This document shows, piece by piece, positions 31,082-39,779 of a stretch of DNA of 51,595 bases (the first letter of the stretch is position 1; every line of letters begins with the position of its first letter). A model generated the notes under the pieces. That model searched no databases and was not told the origin of the DNA. It worked only from the letters and a program-made list of their open reading frames with translations. The stretch is from DATLSM01 sp035534175 (lineage in GTDB: Bacteria > Actinomycetota > Thermoleophilia > Solirubrobacterales > 70-9), in contig DATLSM010000068.1 of NCBI GenBank assembly GCA_035534175.1, positions 1-51,595 of the forward strand. Direction: 5' to 3'. The position numbers and the translations under genes are program-made.

Positions 31082-32197
31082 ATGAGCTTGGCGGTCGTGC
31101 GGAACCTCGGCTCGCCGCGGGCGCTGCGATCGGCTACCGACGTCGAGGACTTCGAGCAGGAGATCGTCGACCAGTACGCCCTGGCGATGGCGGCCGCGGG
31201 GCTTAGCGACGGGCATGTGAGCAACACGCGCGCGGTGATCGTCGAGTTCGCGCGTTCGCTGCGGGGGCCGTTGTGGTCGGCCTCGTGCGATGACGCGGAT
31301 CGCTTTCTCGCCGAGCAGCGGCGGGCGGGGCGCAGCGTCAGCACCCGCGCCGGCAAGGCGGGCACAGTGGCGCTGTTCTACGAGTTCGCCATCGGCCGCT
31401 ATCAGGGCGACATCCACGCCTTGACTGGGTTCGTGGTGGAGCAGCCGATCGACGAGTTCAACCGCCAGTCGGGTGCCTCGCTGGGCAAGGTTCGGGTGCC
31501 GCCCTCCGACGCCGAGGTCGAGGAGCTGTTCGCCAGTTGGCGAACTGCGGTGCCGGAGGCGAGGAAGTACCTGCCCACCGCCCGTGACTACTTCGCCGCC
31601 TCGCTGTGGCGCCGGCTCGGGCTGCGGGTAAACGAGACGGTGATGCTCGACATCCGCGACTGGCGGCCCGACCTGGGCGAGTTCGGCAAGCTGCACGTTC
31701 GCCATGGCAAGGGCAGCCGGGGCCGCGGCCCGAAGGCGCGCCTGGTCCCGGCGATCAACGGCGCCGAGCGGCTGATCGACTGGTGGCTGGCCGAGGTCCG
31801 CCACCGCTTCGGCGATGACTGGTCGGATCCCGACGCGCCGATGCTGCCCAGCGAGCGCCGCGACCCGGACCTCGACAGATGCCGGCGGGTCGGCGTGAAC
31901 GCCTTGCGGCAGGGGCTCGGTGCGCAGACGGCGAGCTGGTTGCCGGCCTGGTCGGGGCGCCTCAGCCCACACGTGCTGCGCCACTACTGCGCCTCGTCGC
32001 TGTATGGGGCGGGGATGGACCTGAAGGCGCTGCAGGAGCTGCTGGGGCACCAGTGGCTCTCGACCACCTCGGGCTATATCCACGTCCGCAGCGATCACGT
32101 CGAGCAGGCTTGGATGAGCGCCAACCGCCGTCTGGAGGACCGCTTTTCGGAAAGGAGGGGAAGCGATGCGCTGGAACCTGCGGTTGCAGGCCGCTGA
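31082..32197 (+). CDS. tyrosine recombinase/transposase of the 31-34 kb element
   Basis: The 371-aa product has a SAM-like core-binding domain (about residues 25-115) and a XerC/D-type catalytic domain: Arg in LGLRVNETV, the HVLRHYCAS box, LGHQWLSTT and the tyrosine of GYIHV. All key residues are present, so it should be able to cut and join DNA. It reads opposite to the surrounding conjugation genes. The ribosome binding site is weak. The next gene begins 32 bases before its end. Confidence 0.88.
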   Translation: MSLAVVRNLGSPRALRSATDVEDFEQEIVDQYALAMAAAGLSDGHVSNTRAVIVEFARSLRGPLWSASCDDADRFLAEQRRAGRSVSTRAGKAGTVALFYEFAIGRYQGDIHALTGFVVEQPIDEFNRQSGASLGKVRVPPSDAEVEELFASWRTAVPEARKYLPTARDYFAASLWRRLGLRVNETVMLDIRDWRPDLGEFGKLHVRHGKGSRGRGPKARLVPAINGAERLIDWWLAEVRHRFGDDWSDPDAPMLPSERRDPDLDRCRRVGVNALRQGLGAQTASWLPAWSGRLSPHVLRHYCASSLYGAGMDLKALQELLGHQWLSTTSGYIHVRSDHVEQAWMSANRRLEDRFSERRGSDALEPAVAGR

Positions 32198-32489
32198 GCG
32201 CGGGATCTGGAAGTCAACCGAAATGCGCCGGCTGTTTGCCGAGGCGGGGCTTGAGATCAGCGCCGGGAAGATGTCGGCGTTGTGGACGGGACACCCGACC
32301 ACGATCAGGCTCGATGACCTGGACGTGATCTGTGCGGTGCTGGACTGCGACCCCGCTGCACTTTTGGTCCCCGAGCCCGAGAAGGTGGCTGCCCGCCGGC
32401 CTCGCCGCGAGGAGGCGGGGAACGGCGACGCTGCGCCGCCACCGGTGAGGCCGCGCTTCGGCAAGCCGAAGTCCGAGCCGCCTCTTTGA
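32166..32489 (+). CDS. XRE-like helix-turn-helix regulator
   Basis: The 107-aa product has a Cro/XRE-like helix-turn-helix in residues 5-66 (GIWKSTEMRRLFAEAGLEIS, then LDDLDVICAVLDCDPAALL). A basic, Pro-rich tail follows. GGAGGGG lies just before ATG 32166, inside the end of the recombinase gene. It probably controls the transposon operon or helps the recombinase as an accessory DNA-binding protein. Its stop overlaps the next start as TTGA. Confidence 0.8.
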   Translation: MRWNLRLQAAERGIWKSTEMRRLFAEAGLEISAGKMSALWTGHPTTIRLDDLDVICAVLDCDPAALLVPEPEKVAARRPRREEAGNGDAAPPPVRPRFGKPKSEPPL

Positions 32490-34210
32490 GGGGGCCGAGG
32501 CGCCCGCCGCCACGCTGCATCGCCTGCCAGGTCAACCGGGTCGCGTGGGCAAAGCCGCGCGTGGACTACTGCTATGAGTGCCTGCCCGGCGGGCCGTTTC
32601 GCCCGCCGCCGTGTAGCAGTTGCGGGTCGAGCGCGTATTTCAGCGACGGGCTGTGCGAGCGCTGCCACCCCGGCGGGCCGCTGTATCCGGGTTCGTGTCG
32701 AGGCTGCCTGGCCTGGGGCGTGCAGCGGACCTATGGCTGGCTGTGCTGGAGCTGTCGCTGGTGGCGCACCCACTACCCGCTCGGCGAGTGCCTTCACTGC
32801 GGCCGGGAGACGAGGATCGGCGAGCTCGGCGCCTGCCGCCTTTGCCTCGAGCAGGCCCGCATCCTCCAGGAGCCCGGCCGCGCGCTCGACCTCGCCGCTG
32901 CCAACCGCTTCGGGCAGCAACTGTTCCTCGCCAACATGCGCTTCCAGCGTCCCCGCACCCCGCGCCTGAAGTCCGAACCCGGCCGGGCGAGTGGGTTCAC
33001 GCCGCTGGGCTGGCGACAGCTGGCGCTGCTCGAGGCAGACCCCGACCCGGAGCTGATCAGGCAACGTGCGCTCGCCGCCGAGGGCGAGCTGATCGGCTAC
33101 TGCCGAGACGTCGTGCGCGACCACGCTGCCCGGCACGGGTGGAGCAGCCGGCAGCGAAACGACGTCTTTCGCTCCCTCCGGCTGCTGGGGGTTCTCCAGG
33201 ACACCCCTGGCGCGAAGATCAACGCCTCCGACGTGCTGCAGCTGCCGCGCTACGGCGGCAACATTAGTTCCACCCTGGAGGTCCTCGCCGCCGCGGGACT
33301 GCTCCTCGATGATCGCATTGCGCCGATCGAGCGCTACTTCGCCGGCAGGGTCGACGGCCTGCCCGCCCCGATGAAGGCGCAGCTGGAGACCTGGCTCGAG
33401 ATCATGCTCAAGGGAAGCGCCAAACCGCCCCGGCAGCGCTCCCGAGATCCCCAGACCATCCGCCTGCAGATCATGGGAGTCGCGCCGATCTTGCAAGCTT
33501 GGGCTGACGCGGGCCACCGTTCGCTCGCCGAGATCACCCCCGAGCAGCTTCGCGCCGCGCTGCCGGCGAGCGGAGCAAGGCGCAACTTCGCCGAGTTCGG
33601 GCTGCGCTCCCTCTTCGGGGTGGTGAGGGGGCGCAAGCTGATCTTCGCCGACCCGACCCGCGGCATGCCCGCCACCCCGGTCAACTCCTCGGTGCCGCTG
33701 CCCCTGGACACCGAGGCGATCCGCCAGACGCTGGGCTCGCCCGACCCCGCGATCGCCCTGGCCGTCGCCCTCGTCGCCTTCCACGCGCTGACCTCGAGAC
33801 AACTCCGCGAGCTGACCCTCACCGACATCGTCGACGGACGGCTCACTCTCGAGGGCCGCGAGATCCCGCTGGCCGCCCCGGTGCTCGTCCGCCTGAGCGC
33901 CTGGCTCGATCACCGGGCCCGAACCTGGCCGGGCACCGTCAACCCCCACCTGTTCATCAGCAGGCGCAGCGCGCCCCGCCTCGTCCCGGTCGGCCGCCAG
34001 TTCCCCTGGAGGCGAACCGATCTCAGACCCCAGGCCCTGCGCGAAGACCGCATCCTGCAAGAGATCCACGTCGCCGGCGGCGACATCCGACGCATCTGTG
34101 ACCTCTTCGGCCTCAGCGTCGAGGGCGCGCTGCGCTACGCCACCGTCCTCAACCACCCCGAGCTGGAGAGGCCAAGCGCTCCGCTTCCGCAAACCCGTGA
34201 CGGCTTGTAG
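32486..34210 (+). CDS. multi-zinc-ribbon protein with decayed recombinase-like C-terminal half
   Basis: The 574-aa product starts at TTG 32486 with TTGA coupling. Residues 10-125 contain repeated CxxC pairs (CIAC, CSSC, CERC, CRGC, CWSC, CLHC, CRLC), several zinc ribbons in a row. Residues about 320-550 have the helical layout of a tyrosine-recombinase catalytic domain (LAVALVAFHALTSRQLRELTL) but lack an Arg-His-x-x-Arg box and a tyrosine nucleophile. It is probably an accessory DNA-binding subunit that works with the 31082 recombinase. The dead-recombinase reading is an inference from layout. Confidence 0.7.
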   Translation: MRGPRRPPPRCIACQVNRVAWAKPRVDYCYECLPGGPFRPPPCSSCGSSAYFSDGLCERCHPGGPLYPGSCRGCLAWGVQRTYGWLCWSCRWWRTHYPLGECLHCGRETRIGELGACRLCLEQARILQEPGRALDLAAANRFGQQLFLANMRFQRPRTPRLKSEPGRASGFTPLGWRQLALLEADPDPELIRQRALAAEGELIGYCRDVVRDHAARHGWSSRQRNDVFRSLRLLGVLQDTPGAKINASDVLQLPRYGGNISSTLEVLAAAGLLLDDRIAPIERYFAGRVDGLPAPMKAQLETWLEIMLKGSAKPPRQRSRDPQTIRLQIMGVAPILQAWADAGHRSLAEITPEQLRAALPASGARRNFAEFGLRSLFGVVRGRKLIFADPTRGMPATPVNSSVPLPLDTEAIRQTLGSPDPAIALAVALVAFHALTSRQLRELTLTDIVDGRLTLEGREIPLAAPVLVRLSAWLDHRARTWPGTVNPHLFISRRSAPRLVPVGRQFPWRRTDLRPQALREDRILQEIHVAGGDIRRICDLFGLSVEGALRYATVLNHPELERPSAPLPQTRDGL

Positions 34211-34225
34211 GGTCCGCATCGGCGT

Positions 34226-35542
34226 CTACCCTCCGGTTCCGGCGGTTTCGGCCTCAGAAGCCGGGAACCTGTTGGACTTCTCGACCATCCGCGCGTCGGT
34301 GTCGATCAGCCCGCGCTCGAACGAGGAGACTCGGTGTTGGACGAGGAAGGAGCGCCATCCCACCTGCCAGAGCGCCTCTCCGGGTCGCAGCGTCGGCACC
34401 AGCTCGGCCTCGGTCGAGCTGAGCCCGAGCTGGCCGCGGAGCGCCTCGATCTGGTCGGGGGCCTGGCCGTAGATCACCTTGGTGTCGGCATCGGCGATCA
34501 GCCCCTCGGCGAGCTTTGCCTCACGCGATCCGGCCGCGCCGGAGGCGCCGAGATCGGTGAGCCGGTGAACGACGATGATGTTCTGGACACCGAGCGAGCG
34601 GCAGAGCTTGAAGTTCTGCTGAAGCCATTCGGCGACGCCGATGTGGCTTGTCACCCGCCAGCCCTCATCGAGTACCGAGATCACCTTCGCGCCGGGACGG
34701 CCCTCGGACTCCGCAGAGCGCTTTCGCTCCAGCAGGATCGCCTGCTGCCAGGCCGCGGCGCAGGTCATCAGGATCCCCAGCGCAGCGGAGTCCTGCACCG
34801 CGCTCAGGTCCAAGACGACGAGCGGCGCATCGAGGTCGAGGCCTTCGGTCGTCGAGCCGTCGAACATGCCGCGCAGATCGCCCTCGCAGAGCCGTTGCAG
34901 CGCCAATGCGGTCTGCCGGTTGGCCTCGGCGAACTCCTCGCGCGTGGGGGCCGAGACCCCCTCGATCATCGCCTGGCGGGGATGAAGCAGCGCCTCGACG
35001 ACCATCGGCAGGGTCGGCTCACCCGCCTCGCACTCCTCGTTCACCAGATCGAGCGCCACCCTCAACCCGGCGTCCTCCTCCGGCGCCAGCTCACGTCGAA
35101 GCGCCGCCTGGGCGACCGAGCGCAGCAGTCGCAGCTGCGCCGCGCTGCCGCCACGGCGGGTGATCGGGTTGAGGCGCACCTCGCCTCCCGGTTGAAGCGC
35201 GATCGGCGAGAGCCCGAACGCCCGGGCCAGCGGCGCGTACTCGCCCTTGGGGTCGAGCACCCAGGCCTGGCGGCCGAAGACCCGCTGGCGGAAGATGTAG
35301 GTCTTGACGAAGGTCGACTTGCGCAGGGCGATCCTGCCCAGCACCAGCATGTTCTGCCCCGGCAATACCCCGCGCTCATACAGCGCCCAGGGGTCATAGA
35401 GCCAGGCGCCGCCGTAGGCGTCGCGGCCGATGTAGGTGCCGGGGGCGCCGAGACCACCCTCGGCGAGGAAGGGGTAGGCGGCCTGGAAGTGCGCGGTGGT
35501 GGCCGAGTGCCCCGAGCGCTCCGCGCGGCGGGCGCGCCTCAC
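34226..35542 (-). CDS. VirB4/TraE-like conjugation ATPase, C-terminal-domain form
   Basis: The 438-aa product corresponds to the ATPase half of VirB4. Residues 65-110 contain LPGQNMLVLGRIALRKST and VLDPKGEY; Walker B is VISVLDEGW; the end has IIVVHRLTDL and ADTKVIYGQ. The Walker A-like loop reads GRIALRKS, with Arg where the second Gly is usual. The missing N-terminal half is probably supplied by the SCO6880-like protein encoded just before it, whose stop overlaps this ATG (ATGA). It would energise channel assembly and transfer at the inner face of the membrane. Confidence 0.88.
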   Translation of the reverse strand: MRRARRAERSGHSATTAHFQAAYPFLAEGGLGAPGTYIGRDAYGGAWLYDPWALYERGVLPGQNMLVLGRIALRKSTFVKTYIFRQRVFGRQAWVLDPKGEYAPLARAFGLSPIALQPGGEVRLNPITRRGGSAAQLRLLRSVAQAALRRELAPEEDAGLRVALDLVNEECEAGEPTLPMVVEALLHPRQAMIEGVSAPTREEFAEANRQTALALQRLCEGDLRGMFDGSTTEGLDLDAPLVVLDLSAVQDSAALGILMTCAAAWQQAILLERKRSAESEGRPGAKVISVLDEGWRVTSHIGVAEWLQQNFKLCRSLGVQNIIVVHRLTDLGASGAAGSREAKLAEGLIADADTKVIYGQAPDQIEALRGQLGLSSTEAELVPTLRPGEALWQVGWRSFLVQHRVSSFERGLIDTDARMVEKSNRFPASEAETAGTGG

Positions 35543-37035
35543 CGAAGCCCCCGTCCCAGCGGCAGGGTGAAGGCGAAGCCGGCGTCCTGCTCGCCGTAGA
35601 GGGGTTGCAGCTCGAGCCGGGCGAGCTGGGCGGCGTGCTCGACGTCGCCGGCGCTTCGCTCCAACTCAGGCGCGGTCGCGGCGGAGACGGTGACGAATCC
35701 CGCGTGGCGCATCTCGGCGTGGCCGTCCGCCAGCTCCTCCTCGCGGCGCGAGGTGGCCTGCTGGCGGCGGCGAATCCGCGCCGTGGTCATGAAGCCCTGG
35801 CGCTCGCGCGCGATCTCTTCGGCCACCTCTGCGGTCTGGGCGACCTCGGCCTTTCGCATCGCCACCGAGTAGGGGATCGGCTCGATCGTCACCGAGACGG
35901 TGCGCAGCGCCGCGCTCTGCATCAGAAGCGGCGCGAGGAAGGCGGGGCCGACATCTGAGCGAGGCCAGGCCGAGATCCAGTAGGTGGCGTGAAAGGCGGA
36001 GTCGGTGCGGTATGAGGACCAGCTCTCCTGATCGGCGAGCGGCCCGATCAGCGCCGGGTCGACGCCCTCGCGGGCGGGATCTCCCAGGGCGGCGCGGGCG
36101 CGACCCTGGCGCCCGTAGGGGTCGAAGGCGTCGCGGATCACCTCCGCGTACTGGCGCGGGCGGAGCACCCCGAAGACGCTCACCTCGGCGGCCGCGAGGC
36201 GCTCAGCGAGGCTCTCGGTCTCGCGCAGCAGCAGCTCGCAGGCTCCCCGATCGCCGCCGCCGAGGCGCTTCAGCTCCCGCGCGCCGCGGCGCTGGTCAAT
36301 CTGCACCGCGATCAGGATCTCGTGCTCCTGGGTCTGGGGCGCGGCGGACTCGACCAGCTCGATGTAGGAGCGGACCAGGTTTGAGTCCAGCGGCACGTCG
36401 CGGTCGCGCTCGGCCTGAAGGTGGGAGGCCAGCTCATCGCCCTGGCCCGGCTGGGTGCGCTCGACCCACTGCAACCGCCTCACCGGGCTGCCGTCGCGAG
36501 CGCAGCTCGCCAGCACCGCGCCCCAGGCATCGAGCGCCCGCTCCTGCTCGGCGGGATCGCGCAACGCGAAGGCCCCGGCCCGCACCGCGATCGCCGCGGT
36601 GTAGGTGCCGGCGCGGCGGTCGCGGATCACCCCGACCGTCTCGGAGCCGTAGGGGACCGAGAGCAGATCGAGGTCGGCCAGCTCGGCTGGCAGCGAGGGC
36701 TCGTAGGCCACCTCACCGTCTGCTGTGACCCGCGCTCCGCCGCTGGGCGTCCTCGAGCGATAGCCGGCCTTCGCTCGGCGCCCCCGCAGCGCCCAGCGCA
36801 ACGCAACCGGCGCCCATTCCTCGGCGGTGCGCCCCTCCAGCGGCACGAAGATCACCGCCCCTGCGGCGCAGAGGGCCGCGAGGGCGACCAGCAATCCGAA
36901 GAAGCTCCGCAGCACATACAGCGAGCCAAGGCCGAACACCGCCGCCGCCGCGACGATCACGACCTGCCCCACCCGCAGCGGGCCGAGGACCGTGCTCTGC
37001 TCCAGCGGGCCGAAGCGGTAGCGGCGCCGACTCAT
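35539..37035 (-). CDS. SCO6880/PrgI-like conjugation protein
   Basis: The 498-aa product opens RRYRFGPLEQSTVLGPLR, then has two membrane segments (about residues 25-65). A long cytoplasmic part follows (GRTAEEWAPVALRW and on). Its size and position resemble the N-terminal part of VirB4 fused to a PrgI/VirB3-like anchor, the SCO6880 type of actinobacteria. Both ends overlap neighbours as ATGA, so it is translated with the VirB6-like and VirB4-like proteins. The role is inferred from family and position. Confidence 0.85.
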   Translation of the reverse strand: MSRRRYRFGPLEQSTVLGPLRVGQVVIVAAAAVFGLGSLYVLRSFFGLLVALAALCAAGAVIFVPLEGRTAEEWAPVALRWALRGRRAKAGYRSRTPSGGARVTADGEVAYEPSLPAELADLDLLSVPYGSETVGVIRDRRAGTYTAAIAVRAGAFALRDPAEQERALDAWGAVLASCARDGSPVRRLQWVERTQPGQGDELASHLQAERDRDVPLDSNLVRSYIELVESAAPQTQEHEILIAVQIDQRRGARELKRLGGGDRGACELLLRETESLAERLAAAEVSVFGVLRPRQYAEVIRDAFDPYGRQGRARAALGDPAREGVDPALIGPLADQESWSSYRTDSAFHATYWISAWPRSDVGPAFLAPLLMQSAALRTVSVTIEPIPYSVAMRKAEVAQTAEVAEEIARERQGFMTTARIRRRQQATSRREEELADGHAEMRHAGFVTVSAATAPELERSAGDVEHAAQLARLELQPLYGEQDAGFAFTLPLGRGLR

Positions 37036-38645
37036 TTGGCCTTCTTCTCCTCGCGCTTGGCCGGCAGCTCAGGTGCTGGGCGCGGTGGCTGCTCGCCGAC
37101 GGGCGCCTCGACGCCGCCCGCCGCGCCGGAGTCCTCGCTCGGCCTCGGCTGGGCACTGGCGGCGTCGCCTGCCGCCTGGGCGGTGCCGCTCTGCTCCAGG
37201 CGCCGAGCGGCACCCCGCGCCCCGCGGGTCGCCGCCGCCGCTATGGCCACAGGAGCCGCGGCGAGCGCCCCGGCTGCCCCGGCCTCGCTCCCCGCTGCGG
37301 CCCGGCCTCCGCCGCCGCCCGGTTTGCCGGCGCCGGGACCACGCCCGCCGCCACCTTTGCCGGGCTCCGGACCGGGAGCGCCGCCGCTCTGGGCACCGCC
37401 GCCCTGCGCCGTGGAGGAGCCGCCCCAGTTGGAGCGGGCCATGTTTCGCAGGATCTGCGACTCGCCGGCGATCTGCATCCCGCTCATCGCCCCGCCCGCC
37501 GCCGAGCGGCGCCCGTAGGCGGCGGCCATCGCGCCCTCGGCGAAGGGGACGAGCTTGAACAGGACGAAGGGCGCGAAGCAGGCGAGGAGCATCAGCGCAG
37601 AGGCGGCGAGGATGTGCTCGACCTGGCCGTCGTTTTCGGCGATCAGTCCGGCGGCGAGGCTGATGATCGAGACGATCACGAACTTCGAGGCGATCACGAC
37701 GACGAGCAGCTCGCCGCTGCGGCGCAGGGCGCCCGACCAGCGCGGCCAGATCGAGGCGGCCAGCGCCAGGGGCATGAAGAGGGCGACCACGTAGACCGCC
37801 GCGTCACGCATCAGCAGCTCGATCCAGACGAAGAAGGCGGCGAAGGCGCCGATGATTGCCGCCAGGAAGGTGACGAAGAGCGGCACCGCGGTCGCGCCTG
37901 CAAGCTGTCCTGTCGCACCGCCTGCCGGATTGGCGCCGCCTTCACCCCCGATCGCCTTCCCTGCGGTGCCGCCGGCCTTGCCGAGATCGCCGATCGCCGC
38001 GTGAAAGAAGCGCTGGCTGTTGTGTGCGGTCGCTACGGCGATCGCGTGGCAGAGCCCGTCGGTTGCGATCAGGAGCAGCTGCACCACGATGTAGGCGACG
38101 CTGGTGGCGAGGAAGGCGAGCGGCAGGTTGACGAGGACGACCCGTACCAGCAGCCCGGAGTTGCCCTGCGCCACTCCCTCCAGCACCGCGAACAGCAGCA
38201 TCGCGGCGGCGAGGAAGACGGCGACCTCCGCCATCCGCCCGTACTCGGAGAGAAAGCCGGCGGTGGTGAGCTGGGGCGTCGTCGTCTGCTCGATCGCCGA
38301 GACCACCTGCCCGATCAGCCAGATGGCGCCTTCGCTCACCCAGCTGGTGATCTGGCTGAAGATCCCGCTGCCGATCCCCTTCAGCGCGTTTGTGATCGGC
38401 GAGGTGACCGCGCCCACCACGCCGTCGGTGAGCGAGTTGCAGGCATCACCGACCGGGTTGCCGCCGCCGATCGCCCCGCCGGTGATCGCGCCGATCCCGC
38501 CGGTGATCGCGTGGGCCGGCCCACTGGCGACTTCGCAGGCGATGTTGGCCCGCGCGGGCGGAGGAGAGGGCTGGGCGAGCACGACCAGTCCCGCCAACAA
38601 CCCGGCGAGGAAGACGGCGGCGAGCGCTCTACGGGGCAAGCTCAT
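37032..38645 (-). CDS. VirB6/TrbL-like polytopic secretion protein
   Basis: The 537-aa product has a signal-like N-terminus (ALAAVFLAGLLAGLVVL, then the PPPARA end), an extracellular Gly-rich part, and six or more membrane helices (about residues 125-385). The tail is long, cytoplasmic and Gly/Ala/Pro-rich. This fits VirB6/TrbL inner-membrane channel proteins. ATG 38645 is chosen over an upstream ATG at 38666 because the signal sequence starts there. It overlaps the VirB8-like gene by 17 bases. Confidence 0.85.
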   Translation of the reverse strand: MSLPRRALAAVFLAGLLAGLVVLAQPSPPPARANIACEVASGPAHAITGGIGAITGGAIGGGNPVGDACNSLTDGVVGAVTSPITNALKGIGSGIFSQITSWVSEGAIWLIGQVVSAIEQTTTPQLTTAGFLSEYGRMAEVAVFLAAAMLLFAVLEGVAQGNSGLLVRVVLVNLPLAFLATSVAYIVVQLLLIATDGLCHAIAVATAHNSQRFFHAAIGDLGKAGGTAGKAIGGEGGANPAGGATGQLAGATAVPLFVTFLAAIIGAFAAFFVWIELLMRDAAVYVVALFMPLALAASIWPRWSGALRRSGELLVVVIASKFVIVSIISLAAGLIAENDGQVEHILAASALMLLACFAPFVLFKLVPFAEGAMAAAYGRRSAAGGAMSGMQIAGESQILRNMARSNWGGSSTAQGGGAQSGGAPGPEPGKGGGGRGPGAGKPGGGGGRAAAGSEAGAAGALAAAPVAIAAAATRGARGAARRLEQSGTAQAAGDAASAQPRPSEDSGAAGGVEAPVGEQPPRPAPELPAKREEKKAK

Positions 38646-39330
38646 AGCTCCGCAGCCCCCTGGCAAGGCCGATCACGCCGTAGCCGCCGAGCGGCCCCGG
38701 TGGCGTTGCCAGCTTCGGGGTCGGGCCGAAGCCGGCGCGCGTTTCGGCGATCTTCCACTCGCCCTGGGTCCAGATCAGCTCCGTGTGGGTGAGGCCGAAG
38801 TAGGCCGCCGGTTCGACCGCGGAGGCGTTGCCGAGCAGGGTGAAGCCCCAGGTGAGGACGCGGGCGCGGGCGCGGGAGTAGGACTCGATCCGGTAGCCGA
38901 TCGGCACCGCCGCATAGATCGTCTGCAACCCGGCGCGGGCGCCCTGGCCGATCGGCCCGGCGGCGATCCGCTGCTCGCCGGGGGTGTTGGCGGCGAGCAT
39001 CGTCCTTACGTAGTCGGGTGCCGCGACGGCTTCGATCCGCGCGCGCAGCACGCCCGCTCGCAGGATCGCCGGGGTCGCGAAGGCGCGCTGGTAGGAGGCG
39101 ACCGCCTCCGCGGCGCCGGCAGGGGTGTGGGGGAATGCCATAGGGACGCCGGCCTGCGTCCGCGCCGCGCCTGCATTTGCGGGTAGCGCGGCGCGGAGCT
39201 CGGTGGAGGGGGCGGTGGCCCTGCCGAGCAGGAGGCCAAGCGCCAGGGCGGCGAGCATGGAGACGCCGACGGTGAGAACCGAGCGCTGTCCCTTTGAGGG
39301 CGCGGAGCGGTCCGGGGGCGCGCCCTTCAT
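38629..39330 (-). CDS. VirB8/TcpC-like conjugation protein
   Basis: The 233-aa product has one N-terminal membrane helix (VLTVGVSMLAALALGLLLG, residues 18-36) and an extracytoplasmic NTF2-like part. The ending GLTHTELIWTQGEWKIAET is typical of VirB8/TcpC-type folds. It would sit in the wall-facing part of the channel and bridge other subunits. ATG 39330 overlaps the stop of the VirB2-like gene as ATGA. A much longer open frame upstream is antisense to the ATPase gene and is not real. Confidence 0.78.
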   Translation of the reverse strand: MKGAPPDRSAPSKGQRSVLTVGVSMLAALALGLLLGRATAPSTELRAALPANAGAARTQAGVPMAFPHTPAGAAEAVASYQRAFATPAILRAGVLRARIEAVAAPDYVRTMLAANTPGEQRIAAGPIGQGARAGLQTIYAAVPIGYRIESYSRARARVLTWGFTLLGNASAVEPAAYFGLTHTELIWTQGEWKIAETRAGFGPTPKLATPPGPLGGYGVIGLARGLRSYELAP

Positions 39331-39644
39331 TTGACCGCCTGTCCTGAGCTGTAGAAGAAGTTGATGATCGCCGCTGCGGCGCCGATCACGAACGCCCCCA
39401 AAAGCCCATACATCACCTTCGAGCGCCCATCGGAGGCGTGGGAGTAGTTGTTGGAGCGGCTGCCGAGCGCCCATTGCGCAGCGCCGATCAGCACCCCCGC
39501 GACGCAGGCGAGGAGCGCCACCGCTGCGAGGCCGTCGATCAGCTTTTCCAGCGCCGGGAGGCCGGGCAGGGCGGTCGGGTTGGGTTTGACGCTGACGGCG
39601 CCGACTAGGAGAAGCTGGAGCTTGACGAAGGTCGCGAGTGCCAC
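39327..39644 (-). CDS. VirB2-like small membrane protein (DUF6112-type pilin-like)
   Basis: The 105-aa product has two membrane helices (about residues 33-55 and 78-98) separated by a short basic loop (SRSNNYSHASDGRSK), as in VirB2/TrbC-like subunits. I recall such proteins from actinobacteria as DUF6112. GTG 39644 is chosen because AAAGGAG lies seven bases before it. It opens the secretion operon and would form or line the transfer channel. No long signal peptide is seen. Confidence 0.75.
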   Translation of the reverse strand: MALATFVKLQLLLVGAVSVKPNPTALPGLPALEKLIDGLAAVALLACVAGVLIGAAQWALGSRSNNYSHASDGRSKVMYGLLGAFVIGAAAAIINFFYSSGQAVK

Positions 39645-39779
39645 GGCTGGGCTCCTTTGCGGTCGAGGGCGTGCGCCGTGGTTGTCCAGCGCGGAGCCCC
39701 CGTGCATCGGTTTGGCGTTGAGCGGGCCGTGAGCCCGGCGGGTCGATCCGCCAGCGGCGGCGATCTGCGAGTGCAGGCC
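39645..39779 (-). promoter_or_regulatory. leader of the secretion operon with GC hairpins
   Basis: This 135-base gap between the ATPase gene and the VirB2-like gene contains GC-rich hairpins around 39,720-39,760 (read on the minus strand, a CCGCTGGCGG-type stem and CGGGC with GCCCG). AAAGGAG lies at the end of the gap. No T-run marks a terminator, so readthrough from the ATPase gene into the secretion operon is possible. Confidence 0.4.

Larger units (their letters stand above)
31004..34213 (+). mobile_element. tyrosine-recombinase transposon with XRE and zinc-ribbon genes (approximate ends)
   Basis: Three overlapping + strand genes interrupt a minus-strand conjugation operon. They encode an active-looking tyrosine recombinase, an XRE-like regulator and a zinc-ribbon protein with a recombinase-like C-terminus. 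I recall this gene set recurring in actinobacterial genomes and plasmids. Ends are inferred from where the small host gene breaks off. I found no convincing terminal inverted repeats, only a loose inverted similarity around GTAGA and GCGGACC near 31,060 and 34,215. Confidence 0.7.

Noticed and set aside
30749..34219. A continuous 1,156-codon open frame on the minus strand
   Set aside because: It runs antisense through three well-supported + strand genes. Only its last 84 codons look like true protein. The open reading across the insertion is a by-product of GC-rich codon use, although its start and end coincide with the split small gene.
36421..38792. Long + strand frames opposite the SCO6880-like and VirB6-like genes
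   Set aside because: The minus-strand genes have membrane segments, overlapping starts and family motifs. The + frames are Arg/Pro/Gly/Ala-rich shadows.
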